Counted from the first letter of the stretch, positions 16,996 to 26,417 are shown. The stretch is DNA of 53,515 bases from Lachnospiraceae bacterium (GCA_022510685.1 JAFLTA010000006.1:1-53515); one strand, 5' to 3'. Numbers and translations are program-made. Notes: generated by a model from the letters alone, not told the origin.

Positions 16996-17808
16996 TTATT
17001 TTGGAATAAAACTATCAAAAATAAAAATGCTGAAGATTTTCTTCGACTCTGTCAGTGCCTCTTCAGAGCGCACTGTCCATGCGGCATTTTTTACTCGATA
17101 CAGTTTCCGGCAAAGGGTATAGGAAAATGCATGGGCATATTTATAATTATAGGCAATAAAATCCGGACACCCATAGAAGTTCAACAGCAGATTCGATAGG
17201 ACAAACTTGACAATCCACATTTGCTTTATATTGTTCTTCCAATAATTCGTAGAGAGCTGTCCTCGCAAAATCTCCGGTTTGTTCTTCCTACACCATGCAA
17301 GAACCGAAGGATGGAAAGACTCCACACAAAAAATTCCGGAATAGTCTCCCAAAACTTCAAACAATTTTTCCGTGGTAGCAAGCCAGTTTCCCTCTGCCTT
17401 GACCTCAATAACCATTGGAACCTTCCCTGCCACAATATTTAATACATCTTGAAACAAAGGAATCTTTTCCGTGGATTTTCCCAAAGTATACTCACACAAT
17501 TCCTGATAAGTACATTCCCTCAATTCCCGCTTCACTCCGCACATACGTGTGAGCGTGGCATCATGAAACACCACCAGCTTTCCGTCTTTTGTCAACTGCA
17601 CATCCAGCTCTATGCCATAACCCTGTTTCACGGCACTTGCAAAGGCAGCACAGGAATTTTCCGGTATATTCTCCGGACGGAACAAGCCCCGATGTGCGAT
17701 ATATGTCTCCTCAAAAGGACGTAACCTCTCTCCGCGCCCGCTATTTGGCTTTAGTAAATATAAATACAGAAGTACAAGTAGTAACAATGCTATCATTAAA
17801 TAAATCAT
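16996..17808 (-). CDS. Glycerophosphodiester phosphodiesterase family protein, membrane-anchored
   Basis: The 270-residue protein has one N-terminal membrane helix (3-20) and then a GDPD domain: AHRGLF near residue 37, GIELDVQLTKDGKLVVFHD with metal and catalytic residues, and a VIEVK block. These enzymes hydrolyse glycerophosphodiesters to glycerol 3-phosphate and an alcohol. The active domain is predicted to face outward. GAGGGAA precedes ATG 17808. A 26-codon ORF ends 20 bp upstream. Confidence 0.88.
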   Translation of the reverse strand: MIYLMIALLLLVLLYLYLLKPNSGRGERLRPFEETYIAHRGLFRPENIPENSCAAFASAVKQGYGIELDVQLTKDGKLVVFHDATLTRMCGVKRELRECTYQELCEYTLGKSTEKIPLFQDVLNIVAGKVPMVIEVKAEGNWLATTEKLFEVLGDYSGIFCVESFHPSVLAWCRKNKPEILRGQLSTNYWKNNIKQMWIVKFVLSNLLLNFYGCPDFIAYNYKYAHAFSYTLCRKLYRVKNAAWTVRSEEALTESKKIFSIFIFDSFIPK

Positions 17809-17828
17809 ATTTCCCTCGCTTGAAGTTA

Positions 17829-17909
17829 TTAGGTTTTACTTTTATTGTGCATGCCTGGTATTGTGCCGGTTTCGTCAGGGACAAATATAGTAGTATAAAT
17901 ATATTTCAT
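17829..17909 (-). CDS. Possible 26-residue small protein upstream of the glycerophosphodiesterase
   Basis: ATG at 17909 is preceded by a perfect AAGGAGG (17916-17922) at six bases, and the ORF runs 26 codons to TAA, ending 20 bp before the next gene on the same strand. The peptide starts MKYIYTTIFVPDETG and has no clear domain. It may be a leader peptide, a small protein or a remnant. The ribosome site is the only strong evidence. Confidence 0.4.
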   Translation of the reverse strand: MKYIYTTIFVPDETGTIPGMHNKSKT

Positions 17910-17922
17910 GACTTTCCTCCTT

Positions 17923-18199
17923 ATGGTATTGTTATACACAAAAATACATAAAAATTCAATAAAAAAATAATATAGCATACCTTTTCTGATTATAGCAATA
18001 TAGTCTGTGAGATGTGTTGAAAATGCTAATTAATAGAGATATAATCAGTGGTATAGTTTTTTATATTTGTAATGAGGAGAGTGTAATAAATAACTGCAAC
18101 AAATATAATCCGAAATCGCCATTATTGTGTGGAGAGATTATGGAAGGGGATAAGATAAACCGAAGAAAGGTAAGAACGATAAAAGTGTAATTTAAAAAA
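17923..18199. other. Intergenic stretch without a recognised gene
   Basis: This A+T-rich stretch separates the divergent glycerophosphodiesterase and SRPBCC operons. It should hold the minus-strand promoter for the former. I see no structured element or ORF that I can support. Confidence 0.5.
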
Positions 18200-18228
18200 T
18201 TGTCACCATCTATACAATATGATATAAT
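18200..18228 (+). promoter_or_regulatory. Sigma-A promoter of the SRPBCC-transporter operon
   Basis: TTGTCA (18200-18205), 17-nt spacer, TATAAT (18223-18228), about 31 bp before the first start codon. Confidence 0.85.
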
Positions 18229-18258
18229 GGGCGAAATCTTGCAAAGGAGAGAATCTAT

Positions 18259-18669
18259 ATGGCGACATCCAATATACAGGCAGAATTTCAGTGCGACATT
18301 GAAACTATCTGGGATAAAGTTACATCGCTAACGGACTATTCATGGCGCAGTGATATCAGTAAAATAGTTGTCACCAAACCCGGAGAACAGTTTGAGGAAC
18401 ACACAGAAGACGGATTTGTAACGACATTTACGATTACTGCTTTTGAAAAGTATAAACGGTACGAATTTGATATGGACAACAAAAATATGTCAGGACATTG
18501 GACAGGTATTTTTTCTGTACATGGAAATACTGTGGAGATTGATTTCACGGAGGATGTGACGGTCAAAAAGTTTTTCATGAAACCTTTCGTGAAGCTCTAT
18601 CTCAAAAAACAGCAATTGCAGTATATTCTGGAATTGAGAGATGCAGTTGAAACTGTGGTTGAAAAATAA
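18259..18669 (+). CDS. SRPBCC (START/polyketide-cyclase-like) family protein
   Basis: The 136-residue protein has the helix-grip layout of the SRPBCC fold: an N-terminal strand NIQAEFQCDIETIWDKVTSLTDYSWRS, several strands including GHWTGIFSVHGNTVEIDFTE, and a long C-terminal helix. The fold binds hydrophobic ligands in a cavity; the ligand here is unknown. AAAGGAGAG precedes ATG 18259. It is the first gene of an operon with two transporters, 18 bp before the first. Confidence 0.75.
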   Translation: MATSNIQAEFQCDIETIWDKVTSLTDYSWRSDISKIVVTKPGEQFEEHTEDGFVTTFTITAFEKYKRYEFDMDNKNMSGHWTGIFSVHGNTVEIDFTEDVTVKKFFMKPFVKLYLKKQQLQYILELRDAVETVVEK

Positions 18670-18687
18670 AATGTCCTAGGAGGGAGC

Positions 18688-20082
18688 ATGGAGAAAAAAA
18701 GAGGAAGTTTTACCGGAACGATAGGTTTTGTGATGGCGGCAGCAGGAAGTGCTGTGGGACTGGGGAATATATGGCGATTTCCCTATTTGGCTGCGAAGGA
18801 TCATGGTGGCGTTTTTATTTTGTGCTATGTGATTCTGGCATCGACCTTTGGTTTTACACTTCTGACTACAGAGATTGCTATTGGTCGAAAAACGGGACAG
18901 AGTGCATTGACCGCATATGGTATCATACAGCCAAAATGGAAAGGAATCGGTGTGTTGGCAAGCATGGTGCCCGTCATTATTTTGCCGTACTACTGTGCCA
19001 TTGGAGGCTGGGTGATAAAGTATTTTTATACGTTTATCAGTGGCGGAGGAAGTGAGGCGGCAGCAGACGGTTACTTTACGGACTTTATATCAAAGCAGTA
19101 TGAGCCGATTATATGGATGTTGATATTTTTGGCACTCACAGCCTTTGTGGTTTTCTGTGGTGTTAATAAGGGAATTGAAAAATACAGTAAGATGGTGATG
19201 CCGGCGTTATTGTTGCTTATCGTGGGAATAGGGATATATTCCCTGACAATATCACATACGGACGCAGAGGGGGTTACACGTACCGGTCTGCAAGGGCTAA
19301 AAGTGTATATGATTCCGGATTTTTCGGGAATGAAAGTTCGAGATGTTTTAGTTGTGCTAATGGATGCCATGGGACAGTTGTTCTATTCCATTAGTGTTGC
19401 CATGGGAATCATGATTACATATGGTTCCTATGTGAAAAAAGATGTCAATCTGATGAGTTCTATTAACCAGATAGAAATATTTGATACGGTGGTGGCATTT
19501 TTGGCAGGACTCATGATTGTTCCGGCAGTGTATGTATTTATGGGAATGGATGGCATGGCAACGGGACCGGGGCTGATGTTTGTATCTCTTCCTAAAGTAT
19601 TTCAGGGAATGGGTGTAGCCGGGACGGCTGTGGGTGTTTTGTTTTTCCTCATGGTTATTTTCGCGGCCATCACTTCTTCCGTTTCTGTGATGGAGGCAAT
19701 TGTATCCGGTCTGATGGATGGTATAGGCATGACCCGTCGGAAGGCTACAACATTGGCTGCTGTTTATGCGGTGATTGCAGGAGTAATCGTCTGTCTGGGA
19801 TATAATGTATTATATTTCGAGGTCAAATTGCCAAATGATGCGGTAGGTCAGATTCTGGATATCATGGATTACATCAGCAACAACTGTTTCATGCCGTTAG
19901 TGGCATTGCTGACCTGTATAATGATTGGCTGGGTTGTGAAACCCAAAATAATCATTGATGAGGTGACATTGGGAGGGCAGCGTTTTGGCAGGAAGAAGTT
20001 GTATATTGCTATGATTAAGGTGGTAGCACCGTTGCTTCTTTTCGTCCTTTTGTTGCAATCCTTAGGAATCATACATTTATAA
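18688..20082 (+). CDS. Sodium-dependent transporter of the NSS/SNF family
   Basis: The 464-residue protein has about eleven membrane helices. Helix 1 carries the hallmark FVMAAAGSAVGLGNIWRFPY, which in LeuT/MhsT forms sodium and substrate sites, and helix 6 has the MGQLFYSISVAMG block. Eleven-helix length is like MhsT. It imports amino acids or related solutes with sodium; the substrate is not predictable. AGGAGGGAGC precedes the ATG. The next gene, 16 bp on, is a paralogue. Confidence 0.93.
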   Translation: MEKKRGSFTGTIGFVMAAAGSAVGLGNIWRFPYLAAKDHGGVFILCYVILASTFGFTLLTTEIAIGRKTGQSALTAYGIIQPKWKGIGVLASMVPVIILPYYCAIGGWVIKYFYTFISGGGSEAAADGYFTDFISKQYEPIIWMLIFLALTAFVVFCGVNKGIEKYSKMVMPALLLLIVGIGIYSLTISHTDAEGVTRTGLQGLKVYMIPDFSGMKVRDVLVVLMDAMGQLFYSISVAMGIMITYGSYVKKDVNLMSSINQIEIFDTVVAFLAGLMIVPAVYVFMGMDGMATGPGLMFVSLPKVFQGMGVAGTAVGVLFFLMVIFAAITSSVSVMEAIVSGLMDGIGMTRRKATTLAAVYAVIAGVIVCLGYNVLYFEVKLPNDAVGQILDIMDYISNNCFMPLVALLTCIMIGWVVKPKIIIDEVTLGGQRFGRKKLYIAMIKVVAPLLLFVLLLQSLGIIHL

Positions 20083-20098
20083 TTTTATGGAGTAAAAT

Positions 20099-21574
20099 AT
20101 GGAAAAAAAGAGAGAAAAATTTTCGTCCCGCTTGGGATTTATATTAGTATCGGCGGGTTGTGCAGTTGGTCTGGGAAATGTGTGGAAGTTTCCCTATATT
20201 TGTGGTAATAACGGAGGGGCAATTTTTATATTAATTTATCTGCTTTGCCTCGTATGCCTGGGCTTACCGATATTGATATGTGAGTTTGCTATTGGTCGTG
20301 GAAGCGGCACAAGTATTGGTAAATCGTTAAAAGAATTAGCGCCGGAGGGAACAAGGTGGCACTTCTTCCGTTGGTTTGGTTTTTGCGGTAATTATCTGCT
20401 CATGATGTTTTATACCATGGTGGCAGGATGGATGCTTTACTATGTGTATGTGATGGCAAGCGGTAATGTATGGGGAAAAGGCGTAAGTCAGATTGAGGAA
20501 TACTTTGGGAGTATGTTAGGAAGTCCGAAAACCATGATTTTCTGGACACTGCTTGTCGTAGCTCTCTGTATTGGGATTTGTGGTCTGGGATTACAAAAGG
20601 GAGTTGAAAAAATCACCAAAATCATGATGATAGCATTGATTGTATTAATGCTTGTCATGGCTCTCCATTCCGTTTTTTTGAAAGGAAGTGGCAAGGGATT
20701 AGCATTTTATCTGATTCCGGACTGGTCGCATGTGCAGGAACGGGGACTGGGAAATGTAATATTCGATGCAATGACACATGCATTTTTTACGCTGAGCGTA
20801 GGTGTTGGAGCCATGGAAATATTTGGTAGTTATTTGGGGCGTGAGAGAAAGCTGACGGGTGAGGCACTCAATGTAATGATACTGGACACGGTGATTGCGC
20901 TGGTTGCCGGTATTATCATTATTCCGTCATGTATTTCCTTTGGAATCCGACCGGATGCAGGACCTTCTCTCTTGTTCATTACACTGCCGAATGTATTTAA
21001 TCAGATGCAAGGAGGACAAATTTGGGGTGTATTGTTCTTTGTCTTCATGTCCTTTGCGGCATTATCTACAGTAATTGCCGTGTTTGAAAATATCATATGC
21101 ATCAGCATGGAGTTGTTTGAATGGGAGCGCGGCAAGGCATTAATATGCAATTTGCTGGGGATAGGAGTGCTTTCCATGCCGGCTGTGCTGGGGTACAATC
21201 TTTGGTCAAATGTACAGCTTTTAGGACAGGAAACCACGATAATGGATATGGAAGATTTTTTGGTTTCTTATAATATTTTACCGTTGGGCAGTCTGTTGTT
21301 TGTCCTGTTCTGCGTGCAGAAAAATGGTTGGGGATTTGATGGTTTTCTAAAGGAAGTTAATACAGGACAAGGACGCGATTTCCCGAAGGCACTCAAGGTA
21401 TATATGCAATATGTATTGCCTGTTATCATACTGGTTATTTATTTCAAGGGATACTATGATATGTTTAAGGATAGGCAACCTCAGGAATTTGCCATCTGGA
21501 TGGGTGTGGCAGTAGTGTTTGCAGGTTTTATTTTCTTCCTGGCAAGAGGAAAGGGAGCGTCAAATAAACAGTAA
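20099..21574 (+). CDS. Sodium-dependent transporter of the NSS/SNF family (paralogue)
   Basis: The 491-residue protein has the same helix-1 signature (LVSAGCAVGLGNVWKFPY) and helix-6 block (HAFFTLSVGVGAMEIFGSY), with about eleven to twelve helices. It clearly diverges from its neighbour, so the pair may take different substrates or form a heteromer. The start GGAGTAAAAT-ATG is 16 bp after the first transporter. It ends a few bases before a long nested hairpin. Confidence 0.93.
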   Translation: MEKKREKFSSRLGFILVSAGCAVGLGNVWKFPYICGNNGGAIFILIYLLCLVCLGLPILICEFAIGRGSGTSIGKSLKELAPEGTRWHFFRWFGFCGNYLLMMFYTMVAGWMLYYVYVMASGNVWGKGVSQIEEYFGSMLGSPKTMIFWTLLVVALCIGICGLGLQKGVEKITKIMMIALIVLMLVMALHSVFLKGSGKGLAFYLIPDWSHVQERGLGNVIFDAMTHAFFTLSVGVGAMEIFGSYLGRERKLTGEALNVMILDTVIALVAGIIIIPSCISFGIRPDAGPSLLFITLPNVFNQMQGGQIWGVLFFVFMSFAALSTVIAVFENIICISMELFEWERGKALICNLLGIGVLSMPAVLGYNLWSNVQLLGQETTIMDMEDFLVSYNILPLGSLLFVLFCVQKNGWGFDGFLKEVNTGQGRDFPKALKVYMQYVLPVIILVIYFKGYYDMFKDRQPQEFAIWMGVAVVFAGFIFFLARGKGASNKQ

Positions 21575-21580
21575 ATCAGA

Positions 21581-21705
21581 GCAAATGATTAGCGCACCTC
21601 TCATCGTAAACTGCTGTCATGTAAGCAGACCAGATATCCTGTAAAGGGCATCTGAATGCTAGACGTGACAGTGCAAGAAGTACGGGAGGTGCGCTTGACA
21701 TTTGC
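21581..21705. other. 125-nt nested hairpin element between convergent operons
   Basis: Five stems are nested around one axis: GCAAATG (21581-21587) with CATTTGC (21699-21705); AGCGCACCTC (21591-21600) with GAGGTGCGCT (21686-21695); CTGTCATGT (21614-21622) with ACGTGACAG (21663-21671) including one G-T pair; AGCA with TGCT; AGAT with ATCT. It has no terminal T run. It could be a structured RNA, a bidirectional terminator or a small palindromic mobile element. Confidence 0.6.
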
Positions 21706-21730
21706 CTGCATCACAATTCATTTAATAGAT

Positions 21731-22492
21731 TTATACATGTAGCTTCTTCAAAAATGCTTTTGTACGTTCATTTTTAGGGTTGTCTATTACATCTTCCGGT
21801 TTTCCGTCTTCCACCACAAATCCATTGTCCATAAAGACTACACGGTCAGATACCGCTTTGGCAAAATCAATTTCGTGGGTGACTACCACCATCGTCATTT
21901 TTTCTGCGGCAAGCTGTTTCATGACCCGAAGGATTTCTGCTGTGATTTCCGGATCCAGTGCTGATGTGGGCTCATCAAAATATAAAATCTTAGGATGCAG
22001 CGCCAAGGCTCTGGCGATCGCTACACGCTGTTGCTGTCCGCCGGACAGTTCGCATGGATAGGCATTAGCTCTGTCAGTGAGTCCTACTTTTTCAAGAAGC
22101 TGTTTTGCTTCCGTAAGAGCTTCTTCCTTGTCCCGCTTTTGAATCGTAATCGGTGCATGGGTTACGTTTTTGAGAACTGTAAAGTGCGGAAACAGATTAA
22201 AGTTTTGGAATACCAGTCCGAAATTGGACTGCGCTTCCTGTAGTTCTCTCCGTTTTGGGTAAACGGCTTTGCCCTCCGCATCGTTTGCGATAACTGCCTG
22301 TCCACCGTAGGAGATTTCTCCGCTGTCTATCGTTTCCAGAAAAGTGGCGCAGCGAAGCAGTGTAGATTTTCCGGAGCCGGATGGTCCCAGAATGGAGACA
22401 ACTTCTCCGGTAGAGACAGACAAATCAATGTCTTGTAACACGGTCTTGTCCCCAAAACTTTTTTTAATGTGTTTCATATCTAATATTTTCAT
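21731..22492 (-). CDS. Polar amino-acid ABC transporter ATP-binding protein
   Basis: The 253-residue ATPase has Walker [10 protein letters not shown], signature [15 protein letters not shown] and Walker [15 protein letters not shown], as in the GlnQ/HisP/ArtP group. It contains a short insert near residue 70 ([13 protein letters not shown]). It is 18 bp after the fused binding protein/permease, with which it forms an importer. The paralogous sequence identity to GlnQ types is clear, but the amino acid is not determined. Confidence 0.93.
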   Translation of the reverse strand: MKILDMKHIKKSFGDKTVLQDIDLSVSTGEVVSILGPSGSGKSTLLRCATFLETIDSGEISYGGQAVIANDAEGKAVYPKRRELQEAQSNFGLVFQNFNLFPHFTVLKNVTHAPITIQKRDKEEALTEAKQLLEKVGLTDRANAYPCELSGGQQQRVAIARALALHPKILYFDEPTSALDPEITAEILRVMKQLAAEKMTMVVVTHEIDFAKAVSDRVVFMDNGFVVEDGKPEDVIDNPKNERTKAFLKKLHV

Positions 22493-22510
22493 AAAAAACC
22501 TCGTTTCTTA

Positions 22511-24091
22511 TTAATGATAATAATCCAGTTTCTTCTCGATGCGCTCCATCACATACGCCACTATGAAGTTAAATACATAGTAGAATACACCGGCGATAAA
22601 CAGTGGCATGAGGGATGCCTGGGATGCGGCAATCTGTTTCGCCAGAGTAAACATTTCCGTGTAGGCAAGAGCGAATGCAAGGGAAGTATCCTTGACCAGT
22701 GTGATGATTTCATTCGTCACTGGCGGCATGACACGTTTTACCATCTGTGGGAATAAAATGTGCACGAAAGTCTGTCTGCGGTTATATCCCATAATCATAG
22801 CAGCTTCTCGTTGCCCCACCGGAATACCCTGAAAACCGGAGCGGTAAATCTCGGCAAAATATGCTGCATAGTTTAGCGAAAATCCGATGATAACCGCAAT
22901 GAAACGGTAGGAATATGGTGTGTTGATATGGAACGCATAATATGGTGCGAAGAACACTACCAAAAGCTGCAGCATCAACGGAGTTCCGCGCATAATGGAA
23001 ATATATATTTTAGCAATTGCCTGAAGTATCCGGAAATGTGACATACGAATTGCACAGATGCCTAATCCCAATGGCATGGAGAAAAGGATGGTCAGGCAGA
23101 AGATGGATAGTGTGGCAAGTATCCCGCTGCCAAGCTGTTTGGCAATCTGAGGAACTGTCAGTCTTTTCACCTTGGCACCGGTACCTTTGGAGCCTGTTTT
23201 TGCCGTTTGGGTTATTTTTGTTAAATTGCTGGTGTCCACGGCAGGAACCTGTGAGCCGTCAATATATGTCGTGTCGTCAAAACTGAGGCAGGCACTGTCG
23301 GCAAGCCCCCACTCCTCTGCAATCAACTCAAATGTGCCATCATAAAGCATTTCTAACAGTGTGGTCTGTACTTTGTCACGGAGTTCGGTGTTACCTAACT
23401 TAAATCCCACACCATACTTTTCTGTGGAAAGCCGTTCCTCTAATAGGGTAAATGTATCGTCTTTGCCGGATAGCTGGTAGGCTGCCACACCATAGTCCAT
23501 GGCAATGGCATCAACCATACCACTCTCCAGATTCATAAAAGCGGAATTATAGTCGCCTACCTGTTGCAGTTCTTTCAGTGCTGCAGCAATTTCTTTGTTT
23601 TCATCCGTGGCGTCCTCGCCGGTCAGTGCAGCCAGTGCAGAGGAATCACTCTGTACTACCAGAATTTTTCCTTTTAAATCCGAGAGGGATGTGATACTGC
23701 CTCCTTTGCGTACTATGACAACCTGTGAGTTATCAATGTAAGGGGTGGACCAAGTATAATCGTTTTCGCGACCGTTCATGGTAAATCCGTTCCATATACA
23801 GGAAATAGCACCGGAAGCAAGTTCGGAATCCTTTGATTCCCATGCGATAGGACGCTTTACCAATGTCCATCCATTGCGTTTACAGACTTCCTCTGCGAGG
23901 CTCAGGTCGAAACCGATATACTCGCCGTTTTCGTCCAGATAGCCGTAGGGTGGAAATTCGGCATCGAACCCTACAATAAATTGTGTTTCTCCGTTCGCTT
24001 TGGCAGAACGATTCGTCAGGAATAATCCGCCTGCCAAACAGAGGAGCAAACAAAGTAGCAATACTGATAAATTTCTTTTTGTTTTGTACAT
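22511..24091 (-). CDS. Fused amino-acid substrate-binding protein and ABC permease
   Basis: The 526-residue protein has a signal peptide (about 1-32, ending AKA), a type-3 solute-binding domain (about 36-268; starts FIVGFDAEFPPYGYLDENG), a linker, and a permease domain with about five helices (305-520). The permease carries the EAA-type loop IPVGQREAAMIMGYNRRQTF. Such fusions are known from Lactococcus GlnP. The ATG at 24091 has GGAGG at 24097-24101; a longer frame begins only at TTG and overlaps that site. It imports a polar or charged amino acid (family inference). Confidence 0.92.
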   Translation of the reverse strand: MYKTKRNLSVLLLCLLLCLAGGLFLTNRSAKANGETQFIVGFDAEFPPYGYLDENGEYIGFDLSLAEEVCKRNGWTLVKRPIAWESKDSELASGAISCIWNGFTMNGRENDYTWSTPYIDNSQVVIVRKGGSITSLSDLKGKILVVQSDSSALAALTGEDATDENKEIAAALKELQQVGDYNSAFMNLESGMVDAIAMDYGVAAYQLSGKDDTFTLLEERLSTEKYGVGFKLGNTELRDKVQTTLLEMLYDGTFELIAEEWGLADSACLSFDDTTYIDGSQVPAVDTSNLTKITQTAKTGSKGTGAKVKRLTVPQIAKQLGSGILATLSIFCLTILFSMPLGLGICAIRMSHFRILQAIAKIYISIMRGTPLMLQLLVVFFAPYYAFHINTPYSYRFIAVIIGFSLNYAAYFAEIYRSGFQGIPVGQREAAMIMGYNRRQTFVHILFPQMVKRVMPPVTNEIITLVKDTSLAFALAYTEMFTLAKQIAASQASLMPLFIAGVFYYVFNFIVAYVMERIEKKLDYYH

Positions 24092-24395
24092 AACAACCTC
24101 CATTTTTTGATTCGCCAACAGTATAGCACAGTTTGGGGGAAAGTGGAATATATTTGGCAGAGTTGGAATGATATATTCTGGTCTAAGGTTGGGAGGGGAG
24201 AATATTTAAAATCATATTTCAGATATAGCAGAAATCTGTGAAGTATAGATAAATGCTGGATAATGTGATATTATTTTTTATTATACAAGAAAAACATACC
24301 ATGTCGGGTAACTTTTTTTTGACAAAATCACTGTATATATGGGGCTTGGCATTATGAAATCGTCTATTAGTTGAAAGAAAGTGAGGAAAACGAAA
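24092..24395 (+). promoter_or_regulatory. Upstream region of the three-paralogue cluster (duplicated block)
   Basis: Bases 24208-24289 are closely similar to 25538-25619 (both contain GTGAAGTATAG and AATGCTG), so the promoter or leader was duplicated with the gene. No clear consensus promoter can be picked out. Confidence 0.55.
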
Positions 24396-24815
24396 ATGCG
24401 TAATAAACTAAAAGGAATCCTTTCAATAGTAGTATTAATGGCATTGTTATGGATTGGTTGGTATCCGATGCGCTCAGTTTGTTATTTTGGAGAACCTGAT
24501 TTTAAATTTTTATTCATTTATGCAATAATATTATCCCTTTTGCATCTTTATATTTGTGGCTGTAAATTGTGGTTTTCCAATGAACGCCTATTGAATTATG
24601 TGATACCGGTCGCATTTTTTTTAGTATTTGATGCTATTATGTTCATACTTTTTTTGGCTGTTGGAGATAAGCATCCCGATGACCCCTATTCAGGTCTCTA
24701 TTTTCCAAATTTATCTCAAATGGATTATTGTATGGTAATTGGTTTCTGTTATTGGATGAGCACTTTAGTGATAGTGATTGCGACATTGGTAATAGAGAAA
24801 ATAAAAAAGCGATAA
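24396..24815 (+). CDS. Small four-helix membrane protein, paralogue A
   Basis: The 139-residue protein starts MRNKLKGILSIVVLMALLWI and has about four membrane helices (residues 7-25, 37-55, 72-92, 112-133). It is followed by two relatives (24834 and 25692) with the same N-terminal helix, HxYICGxKLWFS motif and C-terminal EKIKK. ATG 24396 has GAGGA nine bases upstream; the GTG at 24381 overlaps that site. The family is not recognised; tandem duplication suggests selection for dosage or variation. Confidence 0.68.
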   Translation: MRNKLKGILSIVVLMALLWIGWYPMRSVCYFGEPDFKFLFIYAIILSLLHLYICGCKLWFSNERLLNYVIPVAFFLVFDAIMFILFLAVGDKHPDDPYSGLYFPNLSQMDYCMVIGFCYWMSTLVIVIATLVIEKIKKR

Positions 24816-24833
24816 AAAAGTGAGGTAAAGAAA

Positions 24834-25307
24834 ATGAGTAATATGTTTAAGAGAATCATTGCGGTAGTAATATTAATGGCACTTTTTTGGCTTGGCTTTC
24901 ATTTGAATCAACATGTTATTGGGGTTCAGACAATTTATCATTCAGGAGAGTGGGCTGCTAAAATTAGAGAACTTGCCATATATGCAATAGTATTGTCAAT
25001 TTTATATCATTTGGTTTGTGGAAAAATTCTCCGTTATCCTGATGAAAATCCATATAAACATATAGTAGTGGATTATATAGTGCAGGCTGTCATATTTTAT
25101 GTGATGGATTTAATAATACTGGGACATTTTTTAGATATGCAGCCAAGCGGTCTTCCGGGTGAAGGCCTCTATGTTGCTTATGGCGAGGAAATTTTATATT
25201 GTATTATAATTGGTTTCTGCTATGGTCTGAGCACTTTTGTGATGTTTATATTTTCGTTGATAAGAGAAGATAACAGAAAAGAGCAGTTGAAGAAAATTAA
25301 AGACTAA
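24834..25307 (+). CDS. Small four-helix membrane protein, paralogue B
   Basis: The 157-residue protein starts MSNMFKRIIAVVILMALFWL and has the same four-helix plan and the central LVCGKIL block, but it is the most divergent of the three. AAGTGAGG precedes the ATG, 18 bp after paralogue A, so the two are co-transcribed. It ends before a strong terminator at 25366. Confidence 0.68.
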   Translation: MSNMFKRIIAVVILMALFWLGFHLNQHVIGVQTIYHSGEWAAKIRELAIYAIVLSILYHLVCGKILRYPDENPYKHIVVDYIVQAVIFYVMDLIILGHFLDMQPSGLPGEGLYVAYGEEILYCIIIGFCYGLSTFVMFIFSLIREDNRKEQLKKIKD

Positions 25308-25365
25308 TAATAGCTGAAAAAAATTACGAGATTCATTTTATCATCATTATGATATCACAGAGTAG

Positions 25366-25405
25366 CAAATCGACTGAAAATCAGGATTTTCAGTCGATTT
25401 GTTTG
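25366..25405 (+). terminator. Strong terminator after paralogues A and B
   Basis: A perfect 16-bp stem, 25366-25381 with 25386-25401 (core ATCGACTGAAAAT and ATTTTCAGTCGAT), has a 4-nt loop and is followed by a T-rich stretch. Confidence 0.85.
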
Positions 25406-25691
25406 TTGTTAAGAGGAGTAAGTGAAATAGACATTAGAAATAAAGTCATATTCCGGAATTCCATGTGGTAAGACAAAGGAATATCGTACCATATCCAGTA
25501 TGATATATAAATCTAGTATGGCAAAATTTGAGGAGACAAAATTATATTTCAGAAATAGCAAAATTCCGTGAAGTATAGAAAAATGCTGAAAAATATGATA
25601 TGATTTATCTTATACAAAGCAAAAATTCATTAGTAGTAAGCAGATTATCTGTTAAATAAAGGTACTTTCGTGGAAAGTGAGGGGGACGAGA
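25406..25691 (+). promoter_or_regulatory. Upstream region of paralogue C
   Basis: It contains the second copy of the 82-bp block (25538-25619). Nothing else recognisable was seen between the terminator and the gene. Confidence 0.5.
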
Positions 25692-26123
25692 ATGAGTGAT
25701 AAATTCAAAGGGATTATTTCTGTAGTAGTATTAATGGCAATATTATGGATTGTTTACTATCCATATCATTATATTGAAGATTATTATTTTTTGGATGATG
25801 AAGAACAATTGCTATTACCATTTTATGCAATTATTTTCTTAGTATCTTGTTTGCAGCATTATATTTGTGGGAAAAAATTGTGGTTTTCCGATGAACGCAT
25901 ATTGAATTATGTGGTGTCTTTCGGTATTTTTTTAGGAATTGATGCTATCATGTTTATACTTTTTCTTTCTGCAGGACCTTCCAATGAAGACCCCTATGAA
26001 CCATTTTCTTTTCCGCGTTATACTTTTCAAATACTTTATTGCATTATAATTGGTGTCCATTATTTGTGGAGCACTTTGGTGATGTTGATTGGTACATTGG
26101 TAATAGAAAAAATAAAAAAGTAA
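25692..26123 (+). CDS. Small four-helix membrane protein, paralogue C
   Basis: The 143-residue protein starts MSDKFKGIISVVVLMAILWI and is closest to paralogue A (shared HYICGKKLWFSDERILNYVV). ATG 25692 has GAGGGGG about nine bases upstream; the GTG at 25677 overlaps it. It has its own duplicated upstream block. The function is unknown. Confidence 0.68.
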   Translation: MSDKFKGIISVVVLMAILWIVYYPYHYIEDYYFLDDEEQLLLPFYAIIFLVSCLQHYICGKKLWFSDERILNYVVSFGIFLGIDAIMFILFLSAGPSNEDPYEPFSFPRYTFQILYCIIIGVHYLWSTLVMLIGTLVIEKIKK

Positions 26124-26161
26124 AAAACAGGTGGGATATGTAGTGGTTTTTTTGTGATGGT

Positions 26162-26232
26162 ATTGACGTTAACACAGTAAATCGTTAAATTTCAAGATTG
26201 AGGCAGGGTTCAAATAGGTACCGTTATGCTAA
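26162..26232 (+). repeat. Left arm of a perfect 71-bp inverted repeat
   Basis: This sequence is the exact reverse complement of 27711-27781. It contains TTGACG, a 17-nt spacer and TAAATT, which could act as a promoter toward the enclosed genes (weak). Its 3' part (CAGGGTTCA...CGTTATGCTAA) recurs at 27955-27983 and 31046-31074. Confidence 0.95.
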
Positions 26233-26417
26233 GAGAAAAGATGAAATATTAATCTGATTTTAATTTTTCTTCTATAGGAGATTAATTTTGCTTGTGTATA
26301 CTCTTTATCGAAGCAGACGGCATGCGGAGATTCGGTATTGCAGTTTGTTTTGATGGTGGGTGTCAGCAGATTGGGAGGAAACATGAGGAAAAAGACGAAT
26401 CAGAAAGGAAGATGGAT

